A stretch of 64,000 bases of DNA from positions 124,001 through 188,000 of the forward strand of contig CANTFL010001465.1 of NCBI GenBank assembly GCA_947650285.1, given 5' to 3'. The notes below the pieces were generated by a model. It did not search any database. It had not been told where the DNA came from and saw nothing but the letters and a program-made list of their open reading frames with translations. Position numbers and translations under genes: made by a program. Each line of letters opens with the position of its first letter. Within the stretch, counting starts at the first letter, position 1. The DNA is from Hyaloperonospora brassicae (taxonomy: Eukaryota > Oomycota > Peronosporomycetes > Peronosporales > Peronosporaceae). This document shows, in pieces, positions 31,097 to 42,015 of the stretch.

Positions 31097-32560
31097 ATGT
31101 TCGTTGAACCGGTTGGACGAGTTGTTGACACCCAAAAGTGTCGATCCGGTCGTGAAAATAGCTGCCGTCACTAGATCAGCCGTAAGGAGACGGCGATCGC
31201 ATGAAGTACTGCAAGGGGAATTCTTTCGACAAGTCAGAATCGATAGAATTAAGCAAGCACAGGAAGAGTAGAAGTGGATAGCCAAACTGAAGAAATGCCT
31301 GGTCGAGGACATAACAAAGTTGAGTGTTGAAGAATCGGAACTATGTGCTCGGATCGCGTCCGAATATGAAGTAGACGAGAGCGGACTATTGTTTTTCTGC
31401 CCTCGATCAACGGAAGATCCAGATAGCCGCGTGGAATTGATTCGCTTGATGGTACCGAAACTACTGCAGCAAGATTTCCTGCATCATTATCAAACAAGGC
31501 TGGAGGGCGGACACCAAGGTATCGGCAGAACATACCAACGAATCCGGTCCAAGTTCCACTGGAGAGGACTCTATCGGAGTGTCCAGCGTTATGTGGGAGA
31601 ATGTGTTGATTGCACGACGGGAAAAGGTAAACTTATCCTGCGCGGCGAATCTCCGAAGAATTTCCAAGCCACTCATTCGTTTCAAATAATCGCGATGGAT
31701 CACATACCGTCACTACCGCGATCTTTTAAAGGAAACACCGATTTGTTGTTGTGGGTGGATATGTTCTCAGGGTACGTGATCGCAAGGCGAACTCCTCCGG
31801 AACTGCACAAACGATCGCTGATAGTTACGAGGATTGTATGTTTCGAATATTTGGGGCCAGTAAAGCGATTCGCCATGATCGAGAGCCAGGATTCATGTCC
31901 AATTTCTTCCGAGCGTTCAATCGGATCGCGGGGCAGAAACAACCTGCAACCATGGAGTACTGACCCCAGGAGATCGGGAAAGCAGAACGAATGGTGCAAA
32001 CACCGACGAGAGCTTTGAAAATGTACATCACGGATACGGATCAGAAGGACTGGGACGAATAGGCCGAGAGGTTGACGTTCGCCATCAATACGGCACAGGA
32101 TCGTGTGCGAGGAAATACGCCTCTCCTCCTGATCCACGGTAGGGACCTACGACCGACGTTGGAAGCAACTTCGATCTTGGGTAGCACCAAACGACGGGAT
32201 CGAGAACCCCGGAGATGGCGATATCATATACAGTGTCAGTATCAACGATCGAGAGAAGTCGTTCGCGATCGTCTACGGATCGCGATCGAGGACCGGGTCA
32301 GCCGACACAATATAGAGGGAAATCATATGAGATCAAGGTTGGATCGCAAGTATGGCTCTATTTGGATCGAGTGAAAGAAGGATACGCCCAAACGATGGCA
32401 CATATGTAGCATGGGCCATTCCGGATAAAGGAACTTTGCGGAAGACACGCGGTGCGGTTGGAGATTTTGGGCACTCGGTATCGATTGTTCCCACTGGTAC
32501 ATATATCCAATCTCAAGCGAGTAAAGAACTTCCCAAATCGGCTAAAACACCAGCTGAGTG
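31097..32560 (+). pseudogene. Integrase of L
   Basis: HHCC finger: HHYQTRLEGGHQGIGRTYQR, then YVGECVDC. Core: IIAMDHIPSL (first Asp codon 31698-31700), then after a frameshift at about 31790, IRHDREPGFMSNFF (second Asp, 31877-31879) and GKAERMVQ (Glu, 31985-31987), exactly 35 residues between. One stop lies between the last two. The C terminus (LTFAINTAQDRVRGNTPLLL, VGSQVWLYLDRVKEGY, LFPLVHISNLKRVKNF) is in several frames. Unlike E1, all three catalytic residues remain. Confidence 0.82.
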
Positions 32561-32634
32561 TTGAGGAGGCGGATCGCCTCGATTTTGAAGAAGATATGCT
32601 GCCGGAAGAAAGCTGGGAGCGCACATTAGATGAA

Positions 32635-32820
32635 GGTGAATTTGAAGTCGAGAAGATAATGGATGTACGATCCGGTAAGAAGACATGTTTGGAAGGATCC
32701 ACCGCCAGTACTTGGTGCAGTGAAGGGAGTCTGGTGATCCGACATGGACAGACGAGGAAGACTTGAACTATGGGGCCTTGATGCAAGCGTTCGATCGCGA
32801 TCAGGTCAGCAAGAATCGCT
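32635..32820 (+). pseudogene. Chromodomain of L
   Basis: EFEVEKIMDVRSGKKT is followed by a frameshift, then FGRIHRQYLVQ, a TGA in place of Trp, and SGDPTWTDEEDLNYGALMQA. The pattern fits a C-terminal chromodomain as in E1. Loss of the aromatic-cage Trp and the frameshift make it inactive. Confidence 0.7.
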
Positions 32821-32859
32821 TCGAGGTCATGCAATCACACGAAACGGCGGTGAATGAAT

Positions 32860-33741
32860 AGCCGATGGGTCGGAATGGAATTGGCCTGCAAGAAGGTTGC
32901 AGAGGGAGAGTGGGAGAGATGTGACGTGTGGCGATCAGGGTATCAAAACCTGATCACAGTGGATATCTATGAAAAGGCAATTGAGATGAATTTATGTGAC
33001 GGTTAACGAAGAAGAAAACGATAGAAGATCTTTGATCGATGAAGTAGCTTTGTTGATCGATACTAAAAGAGAGATAATTGGCGGCTTTTGAGCGCGTGAT
33101 TGATCAAGTAAAGGGATCGGTGTTGTAGAGACCATTGCAATCGAGGATGCCTATCACGAGGTAGCTGATCTGATTCATAGAAAGTCCATCCATCAGCCAG
33201 ACGCGATCACGGCTGAGGATTGTAAGAAACAAAGATGATTCAGAAAAAAGCAAAAAAATTTGCGGCGATGACAACCGACGACATTTTGAAAGGAAGAAGA
33301 AGGTGAAGTTATTGGCGGATATGTTTTTGATCGGAACCAATGTGAAAACGGTCAAGCGTACACCGATTAAAGAAAACAACATGCGAGTCGAATGACATCA
33401 AGGACAACGATCTGAATCAGGCTGGTCGGGTTCATAGGCATTCCATTAACCATCCAGACAGGATCATATGCGAGAATTGTAGGGTACAAGATCGGTCCAG
33501 CAATCATCCAGACGCGAGCCAAACCGAAGATGGGGGGTCGCAAACCCGGTAAACAAGGACGACGATCAACAAGAACGCCTATGGCGTCCACACGATGATG
33601 AAGATCGTGGGTATCGACAAGATGAGGCATGACCAGCCAGATTGCAGTTCTGAGGAGTTCTGAAAATCAATAGCTGTCACAATGCAAGAGAGTATATAGC
33701 TAGGTCGACACCGTTTGTCGACTAACGGTGCAGGGGACAAT
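32860..33741 (+). other. 3' untranslated region and polypurine tract of L
   Basis: About 880 bp with no convincing frame; E1 has only about 270 bp here, so L and R have an extra segment. It ends with GTGCAGGGGACAAT (33728-33741), a polypurine tract directly before the LTR. Lys/Arg-rich fragments in several frames might be remains of coding sequence but match nothing I know. Confidence 0.55.
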
Positions 33742-34981
33742 TGGGATAAAGTGGTCGCCAGATTCAACCGTGGCTTTGGGACGCAGGATGGGTCAGACAA
33801 CTGAGTGACAGAAATCGACTTTTGAAGCTATTCGGATTGATCTACCTAACGACTAAGAAGGAGTATAGTCGAGGATCGATGACAGACAGATCATGATCCG
33901 CGTTCAAGGGCTTGGATCACCAAATTACAAGTACCGGATCACACAAGGGGTGAACATTAACCGGAGTACTGGATTTTTGACCCTACTGGAAAATAGGTGA
34001 ATATGGAATGAAGCTAGAAGAGTGCATCGCCAAGATCATCAAACATGCGAGGTCTCAGAAGTGATGGCGATCCGACGGTGGATGCCTGATCAGAGACTCG
34101 AGATATTGATCACGATCCAGCCAGGGTGTCTAATGATTGATCGTGTGGACACATAAGGTTGTGGACGCATGACTGGTATATATCACATACCGTGATCCAC
34201 TTCCCAAGCGATCCACCCTGAGCTATTCACTATCCGGGTGATCCACCACCTACCGATCCACCACGGAGCGATCCGATGCCGAGCAATCCACTGCCGAGCG
34301 GTCCGCTACCCGAGTATCTGCTGTAGACCACATGATGCGGGAAGAGAATCACATAGACAGGCGATACGCAAAAGTTGACCGATCAAAAAAGTATTGGCAT
34401 AGTCACAGGATTTGTCTTTAGTTTGTTGACATTAAACAGAATAGAATTTGCAACGAAAGACACGCGTCGACTTCTCCCGGGAAGGAACTTTGGCCTCCCG
34501 TTGAACAGAGAGTGACCCGCGTCTCTGCAAAATTCGCTCCTGGATTATTCGGCCAGGCGGAACATCAGTTTCACCCTCCCCGACTACGATCGGACGCAAG
34601 AACCGTAACGGTTACGATTCAAAATCGAGATACGGCTCATGTGTTCAGAAGGCTTACGGATCGATCATCATATTTGGATGCAAGCGACTATGGGAGAGCG
34701 TTCAAGTGTACTTGCGATCGAGTGAAGAATTCCCACTCAATCCGCACCTACGTTTGACCGGGTGAAGCATTTCCACCCGATCAACCCCTATCCCTAAGAC
34801 GGTCAAGTTCAGCTTCAGCTCAAGTCCACCAAGAAGAGCGCAACCCGCCCCACCGACGGATGCACAAGATAAGCAAGAACATACAGAGCATGGAATCGGG
34901 GTACCCCGTCCGTTATTCGGTCATCCGGATGTTATTGAAGAGTCGGTATCACAAGGAATTTGTGATCACCACTACACCTCA
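33742..34981 (+). repeat. 3' LTR of L
   Basis: 1240 bp, starting TGGGATAAAGTGG and ending ACCACTACACCTCA. It is nearly identical to the 3' LTR of R up to about 34853; the last 130 bp diverge from it. Its first 100 bp differ from the 5' LTR of R as well. At about 34195-34310 there is a degenerate array of 15-17 bp units like GAGCGATCCACTACC upstream of GTATCTGCTGTAGACCACAT. Confidence 0.8.
34195..34315 (+). repeat. Degenerate 15-17 bp tandem array in the L 3' LTR
   Basis: Six or more units built on GAGCGATCCACTACC-like words, adjacent to the conserved CTGCTGTAGACCACAT. The corresponding arrays in R LTRs are at about 38133-38253 and 48170-48290. Confidence 0.7.
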
Positions 34982-37465
34982 GTAGGTACCTAACACCTAA
35001 CGATCGAGTTGTAAAACACTTTCATGGGGCATTCGCCGCTCTCATGCATTTCTCGGCAAGCAGCGCACACGCAAAAAAAATTTGTCCGATGGGTATGCCT
35101 TCCGGATTAACTTATAACAAGTCAGGCCTTTTCAACACCACGATCATCATGTCGCGTCGATCCGCAGCAGGTGCACGGCTTTGATCGCTCACTCCGATAT
35201 TGATCTATACTAACTTGATCGTGTGCTCGTTTAGAATGGTCTGCTTCGCGTAGATGACCATGTTGGAAACGACCTTTAGGTAATCCTCCACGATCTTTTC
35301 ACCTCAGGATCATCATCATACTGTAGATTATGATAGTAATTTAAAAAAATTTCACGCGATCCAGCGATCCAATCACACACACTCGGCGTCGATCCACATT
35401 CTATATACTTGATGCCGGATCTGGTCCGCTACGTCCACTTCCTTATACCCGATATAATCGCACAGCTCATGTCGGTCTTGACGGTGTCGGATCTGATCCA
35501 AAAAAATAACGTGCCGAAATTTGCTCGATCCCATAAGCGCCTTATTGACTTAGATTTCCACGCGCTGGTAGGCGAGCAAATTGTCGTAAGCATAATTTAA
35601 TCGTAACTAAGTCCATTTATTGTCCAAATAATGATCGTCCAGCGTTACGATGAAAGTTCCACATGTTCGCGTCTCATAGCCGGCGTTACTTCCTGAACCG
35701 AGATCTTCGCTCGGACCGCTGCCAGGTTCAGTCGATACAAATATTTTAGTGAAGTCTTAACCGTCCTTTCCTCTTTAGTAGTGTCGACTCGTTGATACGT
35801 CATTTCTCCTGTATATGATCACGAAATTTTTTAATACGGGCTTTCATTCACGGCGCAATTTTCAGCGTAGCTAGCTGAATTAGTATCGAGCCGGTCCCTT
35901 GAGCAGATCGTCAGAAACTATGAATTTATCTGCACCCTAGCTTGGCCACGCAAGAATGCAGCCTTATATTTATTGATCCAGCTCCTGGCTTGAATTCCTT
36001 CTCTGTCTCGACCAACAAACCCGCTCAGATTGCTCGTAGCCGATATTTTAAGCCTATGAGTTGTAATGTCGCTACTTGGTATGGTCTTGGCAGAGGCCAT
36101 AGGTGATTGAATTAGATTTTCCTTATCTAGACCATGCGGATAAGAGTTGTAGGAATATCTATGATGCGACTTCTTCACCGATGTCAACTCTTTATCTGGG
36201 AATTTTGCCTCTGGGTCATTGCACATACCGTGGATTGACCAGCTCTCTAATTATCCATCTTCATTTAACATTCTTCGTCTTTCTTCATGGCTGCTGTATA
36301 GTACGACTGCAGATGGCCATCGGACATCTTATGCAACTTGGTCGATCTCGCCTCCGCCGGGTTCATCCTGTAGCGAATTAATGCAGCGATGGACGGTCCC
36401 ATTGACATGCGTTGAAATTTTAACGAATCGTATGATTTCATGTCCTCTATCAAGAACGCGCACTACGATGATCCAATTTAATATCTTCTCGGTGTGTCTA
36501 CGATCGTCTCGATTGCATTATCCTATGAGCTTAATTGATCCATTCATTAATGCCCGGCTTGGTCTTTCTATTTGCTGTATCGCATGGTAATTAACTGAGT
36601 CAACTTTTCGCGCAACAAATTGTACGCATCGATCACTTGATTGGCATCACATTTTAATTGTGTCTGCGCATTGAAGGACTCAGCTGTAAACATCGCGTCT
36701 TGTAGCAACAACAGAAGACTGTGGATCGCATTTGACTAAATACTGGTGATAAATACGTGTATTTCGGCATTTGTAGTGGACCAGTTAGCTGTTCTTTCAA
36801 TATTTTTAGCTCTGAATCAGTGGACAGTAGTTTACTCAACTCCTTTCAGTAATATTCTTTCTCTAGGAGTTCCACCCGCCAAGCTTAAAGCCGGTTCGTC
36901 ATCTTGTCTGTATCGTCACGAAACGTAACTGACCGCCTAAATGTTTTCCTAGTACAACAGTGTGGATCTAATCCAACCTTTTGATCGTGATGATCAGAGC
37001 TAGCCTTGGGATCGTGCGCATTTGATCTATCTTGCGATCGTATGGATTCGATCTAGCTTTGATATTCTTTGAATCCTACCTCCGTAATAATTTATCTTTC
37101 TCTCCGTCTTCGCGATCTGCTTCTTTGACGTAGCTTAAAGATTTTATGATTCTCAGCTTTCTCTATAAAAAGTCACTTAGAGAATTATGCTTTGCAGCAT
37201 GAATCATTGTAGTCTTTAAATGACCATTGCGAGGGTTGATAGGGTATTCTTTTGTATCGAGTGAATAATCATCATCTTCTATAACTTATTTATAAAACGC
37301 TCTATAGAACCTCATATACTATAGGGATGCGTTTAACGCCGCGTTTCTGCGGCCATCCTTTTGCCTCTAACGCTTCCGTCCCGGTTCCTTCTCAATTTAT
37401 ATATCTTCGCTTTGTAATTAGTTAACAAATACCGCTACACCAGAATAGTCGGACATGCACACCAT
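34982..37465 (-). pseudogene. Gag fragment and leader of element S
   Basis: On the minus strand, next to the LTR at 37466, a primer-binding site TGGTGTGCATGTCCGAC is followed by a gag of the same family but strongly diverged: LSKLLSTDSELKILKEQLTG (about 36830), FVGRDREGIQARSWINKYKA, LKYLYRLNLAAVRAKISVQE, and near 35120 a damaged CCHC knuckle (CYKLIRKAYPSDKF). Sequence is lost just past the knuckle, where L begins. S shares its 5' LTR with R, which suggests a tandem element pair. Many stops; not functional. Confidence 0.65.
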
Positions 37466-38706
37466 TGTGGTAGAGTGGCGATTTTAAATGGTTTTGTGAC
37501 CCCGACTCTCCACTGGCGCCGAGAAGGCCGGCTGATAGAAGCAGTACTCCGATTCCGTGCTCTGTATCTTCTTGCTTACCTTGTGTACCCGTTGGTGGGG
37601 CGGGTTGCGCTCTTCTTGGTGGACTTGAGCTGAAGCTGAACTTGACCGTCTTAGGGATAGGGGTTGATCGGGTGGAAATGCTTCACCCGGTCAAACGTAG
37701 GTGCGGATCGAGTGGGAATTCTTCACTCGATCGCAAGTACACTTGAACGCTCTTCCATAGTCGCTTGCATCCAAATATGATGATCGATCCGTAAGCCTTC
37801 TGAACACATGAGCCGTATCTCGATTTTGAATCGTAACCGTTACGGTTCTTGCGTCCGATCGTAGTCGGGGAGGGTGAAACTGATGTTCCGCCTGGCCGAA
37901 TAATCCAGGAGCGAATTTTGCAGAGACGCGGGTCACTCTCTGTTCAACGGGAGGCCAAAGTTCCTTCCCGGGAGAAGTCGACGCGTGTCTTTCGTTGCAA
38001 ATTCTATTCTGTTTAATGTCAACAAACTAAAGACAAATCCTGTGACTATGCCAATACTTTTTTGATCGGTCAACTTTTGCGTATCGCCTGTCTATGTGAT
38101 TCTCTTCCCGCATCATGTGGTCTACAGCAGATACTCGGGTAGCGGACCGCTCGGCAGTGGATTGCTCGGCATCGGATCGCTCCGTGGTGGATCGGTAGGT
38201 GGTGGATCACCCGGATAGTGAATAGCTCAGGGTGGATCGCTTGGGAAGTGGATCACGGTATGTGATATATACCAGTCATGCGTCCACAACCTTATGTGTC
38301 CACACGATCAATCATTAGACACCCTGGCTGGATCGTGATCAATATCTCGAGTCTCTGATCAGGCATCCACCGTCGGATCGCCATCACTTCTGAGACCTCG
38401 CATGTTTGATGATCTTGGCGATGCACTCTTCTAGCTTCATTCCATATTCACCTATTTTCCAGTAGGGTCAAAAATCCAGTACTCCGGTTAATGTTCACCC
38501 CTTGTGTGATCCGGTACTTGTAATTTGGTGATCCAAGCCCTTGAACGCGGATCATGATCTGTCTGTCATCGATCCTCGACTATACTCCTTCTTAGTCGTT
38601 AGGTAGATCAATCCGAATAGCTTCAAAAGTCGATTTCTATCACTCAGTTGTCTGACCCATCCTGCGTCCCAAAGCCACGGTTGAATCTGGCGACCACTTT
38701 ATCCCA
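37466..38706 (-). repeat. 3' LTR of R, also 5' LTR of S
   Basis: 1241 bp. In sense it starts TGGGATAAAGTGG after the polypurine tract GCAGGGGACAAT of R and ends CTCTACCACA, followed by the primer-binding site and gag of S. The last 130 bp include an altered terminal hairpin (GGGTCACAAAACC arm). Confidence 0.75.
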
Positions 38707-39627
38707 ATTGTCCCCTGCACCGTTAGTCGACAAACGGTGTCGACCTAGCTATATACTCTCTTGCATTGTGACAGCTATTGATTTTCAGAACTCCTCAGAA
38801 CTGCAATCTGGCTGGTCATGCCTCATCTTGTCGATACCCACGATCTTCATCATCGTGTGGACGCCATAGGCGTTCTTGTTGATCGTCGTCCTTGTTTACC
38901 GGGTTTGCGACCCCCCATCTTCGGTTTGGCTCGCGTCTGGATGATTGCTGGACCGATCTTGTACCCTACAATTCTCGCATATGATCCTGTCTGGATGGTT
39001 AATGGAATGCCTATGAACCCGACCAGCCTGATTCAGATCGTTGTCCTTGATGTCATTCGACTCGCATGTTGTTTTCTTTAATCGGTGTACGCTTGACCGT
39101 TTTCACATTGGTTCCGATCAAAAACATATCCGCCAATAACTTCACCTTCTTCTTCCTTTCAAAATGTCGTCGGTTGTCATCGCCGCAAATTTTTTTGCTT
39201 TTTTCTGAATCATCTTTGTTTCTTACAATCCTCAGCCGTGATCGCGTCTGGCTGATGGATGGACTTTCTATGAATCAGATCAGCTACCTCGTGATAGGCA
39301 TCCTCGATTGCAATGGTCTCTACAACACCGATCCCTTTACTTGATCAATCACGCGCTCAAAAGCCGCCAATTATCTCTCTTTTAGTATCGATCAACAAAG
39401 CTACTTCATCGATCAAAGATCTTCTATTGTTTTCTTCTTCGTTAACCGTCACATAAATTCATCTCAATTGCCTTTTCATAGATATCCACTGTGATCAGGT
39501 TTTGATACCCTGATCGCCACACGTCACATCTCTCCCACTCTCCCTCTGCAACCTTCTTGCAGGCCAATTCCATTCCGACCCATCGGCTATTCATTCACCG
39601 CCGTTTCGTGTGATTGCATGACCTCGA

Positions 39628-41351
39628 AGCGATTCTTGCTGACCTGATCGCGATCGAACGCTTGCATCAAGGCCCCATAGTTCAAGTCTTCCTCGTCTGT
39701 CCATGTCGGATCACCAGACTCCCTTCACTGCACCAAGTACTGGCGGTGGATCCTTCCAAACATGTCTTCTTACCGGATCGTACATCCATTATCTTCTCGA
39801 CTTCAAATTCACCTTCATCTAATGTGCGCTCCCAGCTTTCTTCCGGCAGCATATCTTCTTCAAAATCGAGGCGATCCGCCTCCTCAACACTCAGCTGGTG
39901 TTTTAGCCGATTTGGGAAGTTCTTTACTCGCTTGAGATTGGATATATGTACCAGTGGGAACAATCGATACCGAGTGCCCAAAATCTCCAACCGCACCGCG
40001 TGTCTTCCGCAAAGTTCCTTTATCCGGAATGGCCCATGCTACATATGTGCCATCGTTTGGGCGTATCCTTCTTTCACTCGATCCAAATAGAGCCATACTT
40101 GCGATCCAACCTTGATCTCATATGATTTCCCTCTATATTGTGTCGGCTGACCCGGTCCTCGATCGCGATCCGTAGACGATCGCGAACGACTTCTCTCGAT
40201 CGTTGATACTGACACTGTATATGATATCGCCATCTCCGGGGTTCTCGATCCCGTCGTTTGGTGCTACCCAAGATCGAAGTTGCTTCCAACGTCGGTCGTA
40301 GGTCCCTACCGTGGATCAGGAGGAGAGGCGTATTTCCTCGCACACGATCCTGTGCCGTATTGATGGCGAACGTCAACCTCTCGGCCTATTCGTCCCAGTC
40401 CTTCTGATCCGTATCCGTGATGTACATTTTCAAAGCTCTCGTCGGTGTTTGCACCATTCGTTCTGCTTTCCCGATCTCCTGGGGTCAGTACTCCATGGTT
40501 GCAGGTTGTTTCTGCCCCGCGATCCGATTGAACGCTCGGAAGAAATTGGACATGAATCCTGGCTCTCGATCATGGCGAATCGCTTTACTGGCCCCAAATA
40601 TTCGAAACATACAATCCTCGTAACTATCAGCGATCGTTTGTGCAGTTCCGGAGGAGTTCGCCTTGCGATCACGTACCCTGAGAACATATCCACCCACAAC
40701 AACAAATCGGTGTTTCCTTTAAAAGATCGCGGTAGTGACGGTATGTGATCCATCGCGATTATTTGAAACGAATGAGTGGCTTGGAAATTCTTCGGAGATT
40801 CGCCGCGCAGGATAAGTTTACCTTTTCCCGTCGTGCAATCAACACATTCTCCCACATAACGCTGGACACTCCGATAGAGTCCTCTCCAGTGGAACTTGGA
40901 CCGGATTCGTTGGTATGTTCTGCCGATACCTTGGTGTCCGCCCTCCAGCCTTGTTTGATAATGATGCAGGAAATCTTGCTGCAGTAGTTTCGGTACCATC
41001 AAGCGAATCAATTCCACGCGGCTATCTGGATCTTCCGTTGATCGAGGGCAGAAAAACAATAGTCCGCTCTCGTCTACTTCATATTCGGACGCGATCCGAG
41101 CACATAGTTCCGATTCTTCAACACTCAACTTTGTTATGTCCTCGACCAGGCATTTCTTCAGTTTGGCTATCCACTTCTACTCTTCCTGTGCTTGCTTAAT
41201 TCTATCGATTCTGACTTGTCGAAAGAATTCCCCTTGCAGTACTTCATGCGATCGCCGTCTCCTTACGGCTGATCTAGTGACGGCAGCTATTTTCACGACC
41301 GGATCGACACTTTTGGGTGTCAACAACTCGTCCAACCGGTTCAACGAACAT
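39628..41351 (-). pseudogene. Integrase and chromodomain of R
   Basis: Same sequence and same lesions as in L: first Asp codon 40748-40750, second 40569-40571, Glu 40461-40463, HHCC finger at about 40840-41000, and the chromodomain at 39628-39813 with frameshift and TGA. A 3' untranslated part (38707-39588) follows. That independent copies share every stop shows that they are copies of one already broken sequence. Confidence 0.8.
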
Positions 41352-41367
41352 TAATCCTGACAATCTT

Positions 41368-41998
41368 GATCGGACAACGAGATCGAGTCTTGCTCTTGTT
41401 GCAAAGCCTTTCTTGACAATCGATCAGCACTCTGATTCCAGTCGCTCTTCACATGTAGGAATTCGTGGATCGGCTACGATCGAAGCTTCTCCATACCCTT
41501 ATGAAGTAAGAATTGCAATCCGGGCGCCTTGCGATCGATTTCTCCGCGCATCTGCCTGATCACTAGATTAGATTCGCCACAAATGATGATAAGCCCCCGC
41601 GTTTGATCGGCCAAGATATCGAAACCTAGTAGCAATCCACGGTACTCAGCCTCTTTCACTGTCAAGTCCGTCGCATATTCGGCTGCGGCAGTCACTACCT
41701 TCCATTTTGGGAGCTTCCATACAATCGCGCTATATACCCCGCCTTTTCGGTGAATCCGGGCCGATCCATCAAATCTGACCACCCAAAGACTTTCACCCTT
41801 CTCCACTGTTGGTGGTGACGTGCTTATAGTATGTTTCGGCTGTTTCTGAAGGGCGATCGCGATCAACATCTCGTCATCCTCTTCGCGCGGGGTTATGCTG
41901 GCGGCGAGTGTACCACGTATTTCATCTTCTCCCTCTTCACACTTCTTGATCTCCAGCGTCCAATTCGATAACAACGCCGCCCATCTCCCTAGCCTCAC
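41368..41998 (-). pseudogene. Archaeal-like RNase H domain of R
   Basis: Mirror copy of 30450-31080 with the same 174-codon frame (41474-41998), the same Glu in GESNLVIRQM and the same TAG before the last Asp motif. Confidence 0.75.
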
Positions 41999-42015
41999 AT
42001 TCAGTCCTGAAGGTT

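Larger units (their letters stand above)
23738..34981 (+). mobile_element. Ty3/gypsy element L (dual RNase H), mosaic copy
   Basis: 11.2 kb with LTRs at both ends and the same domain order as E1, on the plus strand. From about 24960 to 34853 it is nearly identical to element R in inverted orientation, with matching feature positions always summing to 72448, so without net indels. Its 5' LTR belongs to a different subtype from its 3' LTR, and no target duplication is seen (TTTGC left, GTAGG right). L is therefore likely a recombinant or gene-converted copy. Many stops are shared with R. Confidence 0.8.

Noticed and set aside
39066..39344. Hydrophobic open frame mirrored at 33104-33382 as an env-like or membrane protein
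   Set aside because: It is antisense to the element, lies in the decayed 3' untranslated part, and its match in L is only the inverted-repeat copy.
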